A stretch of 64,000 nucleotides of DNA from Hyphomicrobium_A sp963812795. Its GTDB lineage: Bacteria > Pseudomonadota > Alphaproteobacteria > Rhizobiales > Hyphomicrobiaceae. The notes under the pieces were generated by a model, which was not told the origin of the DNA, searched no databases, and was given only the letters and a program-made list of their open reading frames with translations. The stretch is taken from the NCBI GenBank assembly GCA_963812795.1, contig CAWEWG010000007.1:1-64000 (forward strand), read 5' to 3'. This document shows positions 12,620-20,779 of this stretch, piece after piece (positions within the stretch are counted from its first letter, which is position 1; every line of letters begins with the position of its first letter). The translations under genes and the position numbers were made by a program.

Positions 12620-12738
12620 GCGACGACTGGCACAAGGACACGCCCGAGCCGCGGCACTGGCTGTTCTATGTGCTGGTGAAGATCGGTATCGCCGTTCTCG
12701 CTTTCTGGCTCGCCGCGCGCAGCTTCGGATACATGTGA
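12616..12738 (+). CDS. Small single-TM protein, 40 aa
   Basis: A short ORF begins at GTG 12616, overlapping the previous stop as GTGA. The product starts SDDWHKDTPEPRHWLF, has one hydrophobic helix (about residues 17-33, FYVLVKIGIAVLAFWLA) and ends ARSFGYM. Tight coupling on both sides (cimA starts 5 bases later) supports translation. The function is unknown. Confidence 0.6.
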   Translation: MSDDWHKDTPEPRHWLFYVLVKIGIAVLAFWLAARSFGYM

Positions 12739-12742
12739 GTTC

Positions 12743-14359
12743 ATGATGAGCAAGGAACGGCTGTACCTGTTCGACACGACGCTGCGCGACGGCGCGCAGA
12801 CGACGGGCGTCGACTTCTCGTTGGAGGACAAGCGCCGCATCGCCGCCGTGCTCGACGAACTCGGGCGTCGACTACGTGGAAGGCGGCTTCCCCGGCGCCA
12901 ACGCCACCGATACGCAATTCCTCGGCGAGCCTTCGCAGCTCAAGTCGGCGAAGCTCACCGCCTTCGGCATGACGAAGCGCGCCGGCCGCTCGGTGTCGAA
13001 CGATCCGGGCCTGCAGGCGGTGCTGGGCTCGCGCGCCGACGCCATCTGCCTCGTCACCAAGTCGTGGGACTACCACGTGCGCGTCGCGCTCGGCATCACC
13101 AACGAGGAGAACCTCGCAGGCACTCGATCAGTCCGTCCGCGCGATCGTCGAGACGCGGCCGCGAGGCGATGATCGACTGCGAGCACTTCTTCGACGGCTA
13201 CAAGGGCAACCGGGACTATGCGCTCTCCGTCGTGCGCACGGCCTACAAGGCCGGGGCGCGCTGGGTCGTGCTGTGCGACACCAACGGCGGTACGCTGCCG
13301 CACGAGGTCGAGCGCATCGTCGGCGAGGTGGCGAAGATCGTGCCCGGCACGCATCTCGGCATCCACACCCACAACGACACCGAGAATGCCGTCGCCAATA
13401 CGCTGATGGCCGTCCGCGCCGGCGTGCGCCACATCCAGGGCACGCTGAACGGCATCGGCGAACGTTGCGGCAACGCCAACCTGACGTCGATCATCCCGAC
13501 GCTGCTCCTGAAAAGCGAGTTCGCCGAGCACTTCCAGACCGGCGTGACGCCCGAGCGGCTGCAGAAGCTGACGCATGCCAGCCGCATCCTCGATGAGGTG
13601 TTGAACCGCAATCCCGACCGCCACGCGCCCTACGTCGGCGAAAGCGCCTTCGCCACCAAGGCCGGCATCCACGCCTCGGCGATCCTCAAGGAGCCGCAGA
13701 CGTACGAGCATGTCGCGCCCGAAAGCGTCGGCAACGAGCGGCATCTGCTCGTCTCCAAGCAGGGCGGCAAGTCGAGCATCCTCGCCACCATCGAACGGCT
13801 TGGCATCCCCGTCGGCACCGACGACAGCCGCGTGACCAAGCTGCTCGACGAGGTGAAGCAGCGCGAGGCGGCCGGCTACTCCTACGAGGCGGCGGAAGCC
13901 TCGTTCGAGCTGCTGGCCCGGCGGACGCTGGAGAGCGTGCCGCGCTACTTCTCGGTCGATAGCTTCCGCGTCATGGTCGAGAAGCGCCATAACGCGCGCG
14001 GCAAGCTGGTCACCGTGTCGGAGGCCATCGTCAAGGTGTTCGTCAACGGCGACAACGAGCCGCTGTGGTCGGTCGGCGAGGGCAACGGCCCGGTCAACGC
14101 GCTCGACCGTGCGCTGCGCAAGGATCTCGGCCGCTACCAGAAGCACATCGAGGGCGTCGAGCTGGTCGACTACAAGGTGCGTATCCTGACGGGCGGCACC
14201 GAGGCCGTGACGCGCGTTCTGGTCGAGAGCCACGACACGATCAGCGGCGACCGCTGGTTCACGGTCGGCGTCTCGCCCAACATCATCGACGCCAGCTTCG
14301 AGGCGCTGCTCGACTCGATCAACTACAAGCTGATGAAAGACAACGCCCAGGCGGCGTAA
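12743..14359 (+). CDS. cimA: (R)-citramalate synthase
   Basis: This enzyme condenses acetyl-CoA with pyruvate to citramalate, the first step of the threonine-independent route to isoleucine. The HMGL-like barrel shows LYLFDTTLRDGAQTTGVDFS, YVEGGFPGAN, LVTKSWDYHV, DCEHFFDGYKGN, VVLCDTNGGTLP and the metal motif GIHTHNDTENAVAN. GTLNGIGERCGNANL and FATKAGIHASAI (linker) lead to the LeuA-type dimer/regulatory domain (from about 14020, YKVRILTGGTEAVTRV). Frameshifts lie near 12865 (extra G), 13117 (extra C) and 13152 (extra C). DGAQTTGVDF and CEHFFDGYKGN separate it from 2-isopropylmalate synthase. Confidence 0.92.
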   Translation: MMSKERLYLFDTTLRDGAQTTGVDFSLEDKRRIAAVLDELGRRLRGRRLPRRQRHRYAIPRRAFAAQVGEAHRLRHDEARRPLGVERSGPAGGAGLARRRHLPRHQVVGLPRARRARHHQRGEPRRHSISPSARSSRRGREAMIDCEHFFDGYKGNRDYALSVVRTAYKAGARWVVLCDTNGGTLPHEVERIVGEVAKIVPGTHLGIHTHNDTENAVANTLMAVRAGVRHIQGTLNGIGERCGNANLTSIIPTLLLKSEFAEHFQTGVTPERLQKLTHASRILDEVLNRNPDRHAPYVGESAFATKAGIHASAILKEPQTYEHVAPESVGNERHLLVSKQGGKSSILATIERLGIPVGTDDSRVTKLLDEVKQREAAGYSYEAAEASFELLARRTLESVPRYFSVDSFRVMVEKRHNARGKLVTVSEAIVKVFVNGDNEPLWSVGEGNGPVNALDRALRKDLGRYQKHIEGVELVDYKVRILTGGTEAVTRVLVESHDTISGDRWFTVGVSPNIIDASFEALLDSINYKLMKDNAQAA

Positions 14360-14368
14360 GCACGCTCC

Positions 14369-14465
14369 GTATGTCATCCCGGCACTTGTGCCGGGATCCA
14401 TCGTGCGGCGGACACTGGAGCGTGCGGTAGGATGGATCTCGGGGACGAGCCCCGGGATGACATAC
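14369..14465. repeat. Composite palindromic intergenic element, copy 2
   Basis: A 97-bp element has perfect 14-bp inverted ends, GTATGTCATCCCGG at 14369-14382 and CCGGGATGACATAC at 14452-14465. Each half is itself a hairpin (CCCGGCAC.TGTGCCGGG, and CTCGGGGACGAGCCCCGGG). It starts 9 bases after the cimA stop and ends 10 bases before the stop of the convergent transporter, so it probably acts as a bidirectional terminator. Confidence 0.8.
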
Positions 14466-14475
14466 TGGGCAGCCC

Positions 14476-15972
<1,497 letters not shown>

Positions 15973-16169
15973 CGCGCCGATTGCCCCGTATTTGCTCTTG
16001 GTTAGCAACATTCCGCGATGGGCGGCTCAGCGCCAAGCGATTTTACCACCCACAAAGAATTCGCGCGCAGGCTGGTTGATCCACTGCATCTTTGTCGGTG
16101 CCACGGCGAGGTTTCTTGGGACTCAGCTAGGCTCGGCAGCAGAAGCGCTTGCGAAAGGAACATTGCGGA

Positions 16170-16445
16170 ATGAAGAGCAACTCCGTTCCTGCTTGTGCAG
16201 GAGCATTCGTTCTCAGCTGCCTCGCCTCATCGGCCGTGGCTCGTGACTGGTTGCAGAACCCGACCCCTTCCGCTGCTCTGCCTCTGCCAAGTGTGGCCAC
16301 GCTCGCCGTGCCCTTCGTCAACTACGGCATGCGCGCCCAGGTCAGGATCATTCGGCCCGACGGGGTCTATGAGCTCGGCGAGGACTACTATCGATACGGC
16401 ACCGAAGGTCCGGGCGCCGTCGAACACGACGCCAAGGAGGACTAG
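16170..16445 (+). CDS. Small secreted protein, unknown function
   Basis: The product of about 91 residues begins MKSNSVPACAG with a signal peptide ending near SSAVARDW. It has no recognised domain. The mature part is LPSVATLAVPFVNYGMRAQVRI..PDGVYELGEDYYRYG, ending in acidic EHDAKED. An upstream in-frame ATG at 16149 would add MRKEHCG. The repetitive TYR/acidic tail gives no function. Confidence 0.55.
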   Translation: MKSNSVPACAGAFVLSCLASSAVARDWLQNPTPSAALPLPSVATLAVPFVNYGMRAQVRIIRPDGVYELGEDYYRYGTEGPGAVEHDAKED

Positions 16446-16532
16446 AACTCCAAGACGGCTGCATCAAACGACCATGCTCTTTGCCGGCGCGCCGCCGTGC
16501 TCAGCGTGCTGATGTCCTGCAATGCGCACAAT

Positions 16533-16586
16533 GGCGCGCAGTTAATTTACTGCGCGCCAACCATGCAAAGCATGTGCGGTTGGCGC
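16533..16586. other. Nested palindromes
   Basis: GGCGCGCAGT (16533-16542) pairs with ACTGCGCGCC (16549-16558) across a 6-nt AT loop. Overlapping it, GCGCCAACC (16554-16562) pairs with GGTTGGCGC (16578-16586), and an ATGC-AAA-GCAT hairpin lies inside. The two outer stems are mutually exclusive. The structure lies between two small exported-protein genes and could be a terminator or a leader structure for the second. Confidence 0.6.
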
Positions 16587-16706
16587 CCTGAGGCGCGCCC
16601 GACAGAATCCCGTCGCGAACCCAGTCTCGTGCGGACCTGGGTTCGTTGAGCAGGCATAAGCCGCCGACGACCTAGGGCGGAGAATCCAAGGAAAGGGAGT
16701 CTGATC

Positions 16707-16988
16707 ATGAAGACGAAGACGATCTCAGCCGTCGCGGCCGTGCTCGCACTTGGCTGCTTCTGCACGGCTGCATTGGCTGCCGACGGCCTGCCGGACGATC
16801 CAAACTCCAACGCCACGACAATTCCGGGCCCGGATGCGACGACGCCGTCCGATCCGGCTGCCGATGACAATCCGGCCGCCCGCGTGCCGACGACGGAGGA
16901 CGAAAGCGGTTACCGGGTGCAAAGGGAAGGCTCCGGCCGCGGCACATCCGGCGAGGGCCAGGTCGATCGTGAGATGCAGAAGGACTGA
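16707..16988 (+). CDS. Small secreted Asp/Pro-rich protein
   Basis: This 93-residue protein begins MKTKTISAVAAVLALGCFCTAALA, a clear signal peptide. The mature part is Pro/Asp/Thr-rich and low complexity (DDPNSNATTIPGPDATTP), ending QVDREMQKD. AAGGAAAGGGAG (from about 16688) precedes the start at good distance. No domain is recognised. It resembles the many short exported proteins of Hyphomicrobiales. Confidence 0.65.
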   Translation: MKTKTISAVAAVLALGCFCTAALAADGLPDDPNSNATTIPGPDATTPSDPAADDNPAARVPTTEDESGYRVQREGSGRGTSGEGQVDREMQKD

Positions 16989-17021
16989 TCGGCAAACTTT
17001 GACAGCGATGCGTTGACCAGG

Positions 17022-17047
17022 AGGGCGCCGGGGCAGGCGCCCTTTCT
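17022..17047 (+). terminator. Intrinsic terminator
   Basis: AGGGCGCC (17022-17029) pairs with GGCGCCCT (17036-17043), followed by TTCT. It lies between the small secreted-protein gene and the convergent meaB gene. Confidence 0.65.
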
Positions 17048-17056
17048 GCTTCCGGC

Positions 17057-18033
17057 CTATCGGTCCAGCAGCCGCCGCGCCGCTTCCTCCGGGCCGATCG
17101 AGCCGTTGAGGACTTGATCGGCGAGCGTGTCCAGCGCCGCCGGCCCTCCGGCGCGCACGCGCTCGGCGACGAGATCGGAGGCGGCCCTCGCGATGAGATA
17201 GCGGGCGCGCCGCCGGCGCCGGCGCAATGGGCCGGCCGCATCCAGCGCGCGGCCCTTCTCGGCGACGGCCAGCACCAGCTCGGGCACGCCTTCGCCGGTT
17301 GTCGCCGTGGTCTTGAGCACCGGCACGTTGCTGGCTGCGCATGGCGCGAATGGACAGCGCGCCCATCAGCTGCTGCAGGGTTTGCTCGGCACCGGGGCGG
17401 TCGCCTTTGTTGACCACCATGATATCGGCGATCTCCAGGAGCCCCGACTTCATCGCCTGGATGTCGTCGCCGAGGCCAGGCGCCGAAATGACGACGCGCA
17501 CATCGGCCACCTCGGCGACGTCGATCTCGCTCTGTCCCGTGCCGACGGTCTCGAGCAGGATGACATCGCGGCCCGCCGCGTCCAGCGCATCGATGATGCG
17601 CACCGCCGCGGGCGACAGACCGCCGAGATAGCCGCGACTAGCCAGCGAGCGCACGAACACCCCGTCATCGTCGAGCGCCGCCGTCATGCGGATGCGGTCG
17701 CCGAGAATGGCGCCGCCCGACACCGGGCTCGAAGGATCGACGGCGATGACGCCGACGGTCTTGCCGGCTGCCCGCAGGTCGGCGATCACGGCGTTGACCA
17801 GCGTCGACTTGCCGGCGCCCGGCGGGCCTGTGAAGCCGACGACGAGGGCATGCCCGAGGTGCGGCTGCATGGCCCGCAGCAGAATCGGCGCCGCCGGTCG
17901 ACAGCCGCTCGAGCTCGGTGATGACCAATGCCGTCGCACGCCGCTCGCCGGCGCGCATCTTGTGTATGAGCGCCGTGGCTTGCGCGTCGGTATCTATGCG
18001 CTCGCGGGTTCCGGAGTTGGTCGTCTCAGCCAT
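17057..18033 (-). CDS. meaB: MeaB-type G3E GTPase, methylmalonyl-CoA mutase chaperone
   Basis: This GTPase protects and reloads cobalamin in methylmalonyl-CoA mutase. After an N-terminal helix (MAETTNSGTRERI..) comes VVGFTGPPGAGKSTLVNAV (Walker A). GVIAVDPSSPVSGGAILGDRIRM, FVRSLASRGYLGG, VILLETVGTGQSEIDVAE (switch/Walker B) and MVVNKGDRPGAEQ (NKxD guanine motif) follow. The C-terminus includes LKTTATTGEGVPEL. Breaks lie near 17900 and 17330. No mutase gene is in the window, so the partner is encoded elsewhere. Confidence 0.9.
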
Positions 18034-18117
18034 CTGGGCAGATAGGCGTAAAGGCGAGAGCGGCGCAAGCGCGGCTTGCTGCCTCGTCCCCCGCGCCCAC
18101 AAGCAGAAACGCATCCG

Positions 18118-19101
18118 TCAGAACCATACGCCCGGCCAGCGGTAGCGCGGGCGCATCTCGATCGGCCCCACGCCGATGAGCGAGATCCGCGGCCCCTCGG
18201 CAATATCGAGCGGCGGCATGGGCGGCGCCTGGAATGTGTTGAGCCGCGGTATGCGCCGGTCGGCCGGCGGCGGGAAGCGCAGCATAGAGGGTAGCGGCAC
18301 CTTGCGCGCCGGCACCGGCGGCATGAGGTCGTCGAGGGGCGAGCCGGGGGAGGAATCCAGCCGCGAGATGGCCGAGGCGACGCCGAGCGGGTCGCCGGTC
18401 AGCAGGGCGGCAGCCCGGTCGGCCTCGATTTCACGCGATCGCGACAGCGCGAGCTGCAGCGACGTCATGAGGATCGGGGCCAGAACCAGAAGCAGCACGC
18501 TTAGCCATGGCACCGTCTCGGCGCCGGAAATGGTGCGCAGGACGTTAAGCGCCACCAACGCCAGCCCCACGTAGTAAAGCCCTTGCGCACAGCGTGAGAC
18601 GATATCGGCGATGCCCAGCACGAAGAGATCGCCGCGCTGGGCGTGCGCAACCTCGCGCGCGAGCACGGCCGCGACCTCGCGCATGGTCAGACGCCGCAGC
18701 AGACCTTCGGTGACGGCGATCGCAAAGCGCTTCGATGATCCCACCGAAAAAGCGCTGAGAAGCATGCTCGGCACCACGTAGAGCCGCGGCGCACGCGGTA
18801 GCCCGCGCGGCGCGCCAGCTCGGAGGTGATGCGGTCGAACTGCGCAAGGTCGCCGGCCTCGTACGGCCGCGCGCCATAGATGCGCATGACGGTCCACGGA
18901 GCGACACGCGTAGCGAGGAGGACGATCCCGGAGGCGGCGAGAAGAGCGACGATTGACCGCGCCATTGCCGAACTCGGGCCACAGGATGAGCGTCAGCAGC
19001 GCCGCGAAGCCGGCGAGCAGCACGCCTGCCTGAGCGAAGATCGCCAGGGAAGCACCGCGCTGAAAGGGCCGACTCGGACTATTGTCCACTTCAATGGTCA
19101 T
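18118..19101 (-). CDS. M48-like (HtpX-type) membrane protein with altered zinc motif
   Basis: The layout is that of HtpX-type M48 metalloproteases: two N-terminal membrane helices (residues about 17-45 and 55-75), RLYVVPSMLLSAFSVGSSKRFAI-like text, a helix with the active site, two more hydrophobic segments (VLGIADIVSRCAQGLYYVGLALVAL; LSVLLLVLAPILM), then SREIEADRAAALLTGDP holding the third ligand (ExxAD). The expected HEXXH reads REVAH in VLAREVAHAQRGD, so the first zinc histidine is Arg. Frameshifts lie near 18960 and 18800. The Pro-rich C-tail ends at 18118. It is either an inactive homologue or carries a base error at one codon. Confidence 0.75.
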   Translation of the reverse strand: MTIEVDNSPSRPFQRGASLAIFAQAGVLLAGFAALLTLILWPEFGNGAVNRRSSRRLRDRPPRYACRSVDRHAHLWRAAVRGRRPCAVRPHHLRAGAPRGLPRAPRLYVVPSMLLSAFSVGSSKRFAIAVTEGLLRRLTMREVAAVLAREVAHAQRGDLFVLGIADIVSRCAQGLYYVGLALVALNVLRTISGAETVPWLSVLLLVLAPILMTSLQLALSRSREIEADRAAALLTGDPLGVASAISRLDSSPGSPLDDLMPPVPARKVPLPSMLRFPPPADRRIPRLNTFQAPPMPPLDIAEGPRISLIGVGPIEMRPRYRWPGVWF

Positions 19102-19135
19102 GCTGGCGATCAGAGCCTAACCGGCGGCAGGTTGC

Positions 19136-19294
19136 ATGGAATTCTTCATCGCTTTCTTCAATTTTGCCCTCGCCATGTGGCTTGCGTGGCGCCATGAGGC
19201 GCCGTCAGCCGTCTACGTCTTCTTCGCCGGCCTGGTTTTCACGGCCGCACTCTATCTGCGTCACGCCACCGACGCGCTCTCCTTGTCATTTTAG
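19136..19294 (+). CDS. Small two-helix membrane protein, 52 aa
   Basis: ATG 19136 opens a short frame encoding MEFFIAFFNFALAMWLAW, then RHEAPSA, then VYVFFAGLVFTAALYL and a polar end RHATDALSLSF. Two hydrophobic helices are obvious. It lies directly upstream of dsbB (5-base gap), suggesting co-transcription. No family is recognised. Confidence 0.5.
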   Translation: MEFFIAFFNFALAMWLAWRHEAPSAVYVFFAGLVFTAALYLRHATDALSLSF

Positions 19295-19298
19295 CTAG

Positions 19299-19856
19299 GT
19301 GATAGCGGTGGATATGACCTCTAAGCTCGCGATCCGGCTCAACGCTTTGGCGCTATACGCGATCTCCGGGGTGCTTCTCTTCGCCTTCTACTGGCAGTTC
19401 GCCTACGGTGAGTTGCCGTGTCCGCTTTGCCTGTTGCAGCGGGTTGCCATCACGGCGCTGGCGGTGGGGCCGATCCTCACCATCCGCCACGGTCCCAAGC
19501 CTGCAAACTATGGGCTCGTGATCATCGCCGCTCTGTTGGGCGCCGCCATCGCCGCGCGGCAGATACTGCTGCACATCATGCCGGGCGATACCGGCTTCGG
19601 TTCAGCCTTCCTCGGAATGCATTTCTACACCTGGGCGTTTCTGTGCTTCGTTGTGGCGATGCTCGCCGCTGGCGTCATGCTGACCTTCGACAAGCAGTTC
19701 GCGCCTGAAGCGAAAGCCCCCCGGCGCGGCGTGTTCGAGGACTTGGCGGTGCGGCTCATCATCGGCGTCACAGCACTCAATGCAGCCAGCGCGCTGCTCG
19801 AATGCGGTTTTTCCGGCTGCCCCGCGAATCCTGTCGGCTACGAGCTGCTGAACTAG
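19299..19856 (+). CDS. dsbB: Disulfide bond formation protein B family, variant cysteine layout
   Basis: This inner-membrane quinone-linked oxidase re-oxidises periplasmic DsbA. Cys41-Pro-Leu-Cys44 lies in the first periplasmic loop (ELPCPLCLLQR), just as in E. coli. Helices fall at about 13-33, 45-62, 70-88, 105-128 and 148-167. The second loop (about 89-105), where classical DsbB has its other pair, contains no cysteine. Instead the C-terminal tail has Cys169 and Cys174 (LLECGFSGCPANP). The start is GTG 19299 or ATG 19314. Its stop overlaps that of the convergent LOG gene. Confidence 0.87.
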   Translation: MIAVDMTSKLAIRLNALALYAISGVLLFAFYWQFAYGELPCPLCLLQRVAITALAVGPILTIRHGPKPANYGLVIIAALLGAAIAARQILLHIMPGDTGFGSAFLGMHFYTWAFLCFVVAMLAAGVMLTFDKQFAPEAKAPRRGVFEDLAVRLIIGVTALNAASALLECGFSGCPANPVGYELLN

Positions 19857-20482
19857 AACTTGGCCAGCACGGCTTCGTCGGAAGGGGCCGGGCGTTTGTC
19901 CCAGGCTCCCGCGATGGCCGGCACGATCTTGGCCGCGTCGTCGACGACCGTGAAACGGACGTCGAGCCCGGGGCGTATGAACGTGTCCGCCTTCATATGG
20001 GTCAACAGGGACAGGAATGGCGTCCAGAAGCCGTCGATATTGGCCACGATGACCGGCTTGGTATGCCGGCCGAGCTGCACCCAGGTGAGCTGCTCGACTA
20101 GCTCCTCGAGCGTCCCTACGCCGCCCGGCAGCGCCACGAACGCGTCCGAGCGCTCGAACATCAGCCGTTTACGCTCGTGCATGTCTTCGGTGACGATCAT
20201 CTCGTGGACGTCGCGCAACATTGCTTCCTTCTCGACGAGGAAGCCCGGGATGATGCCCGTTACCCGGCCTCCGTGGTCGAGCGTCGCGCGTGCCACTTCG
20301 CCCATGAGGCCCAGGCTGCCGCCGCCGTAGACGAGCCCGATATCGTCGCGGGCCATCGCTTTGCCGAGGGTGTGTGCCGCTTCTTTGTAGGCAGGATTGA
20401 GCCCCAATCCCGAGCCGCAATAGACGCAGATATTGCGCGCCGCCCCACCGAGCCTGGCGCCGTTAAACCGTATCTTGCTCAT
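19853..20482 (-). CDS. LOG family nucleotide 5'-monophosphate phosphoribohydrolase (TIGR00730)
   Basis: LOG-type enzymes cleave the N-glycosidic bond of nucleoside monophosphates, including cytokinin riboside 5'-monophosphates. The intact 209-residue protein shows ICVYCGSGLGLNPAY, GLVYGGGSLGLMGEVA, HERKRLMFERSDAFVALPGG and PGGVGTLEELVEQLTW, the PGGxGTxxE signature with the catalytic Arg/Glu. Whether it makes cytokinin-like signals or works in nucleotide salvage cannot be judged from sequence. Confidence 0.9.
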   Translation of the reverse strand: MSKIRFNGARLGGAARNICVYCGSGLGLNPAYKEAAHTLGKAMARDDIGLVYGGGSLGLMGEVARATLDHGGRVTGIIPGFLVEKEAMLRDVHEMIVTEDMHERKRLMFERSDAFVALPGGVGTLEELVEQLTWVQLGRHTKPVIVANIDGFWTPFLSLLTHMKADTFIRPGLDVRFTVVDDAAKIVPAIAGAWDKRPAPSDEAVLAKF

Positions 20483-20779
20483 TCAGATTTCCGTTTCTTC
20501 TCACGCATGTTGCCCCAAGGGGACGTCTAATATGGGTACCTCTCCGCCCGTATGACAGCGCAGCTTAGGTGGAGCGGGAGCGCTAATTGCGGCGACCGCC
20601 GATTCTCGCGCCCGCACCCGTCGCTCGTTATCCGCTTTTTCGATGCCAGATTGGCGCACCGCGAGAGTTGTGCTTAATGGACAGCGATAGCTAGGCGGCT
20701 GTCTCAGAGAACCGCCGTAAACAAAGGAAATCCCCGCCGTATCAGGGCCGGCGAGGACCATCGGGAGCGGAAAACGCCG

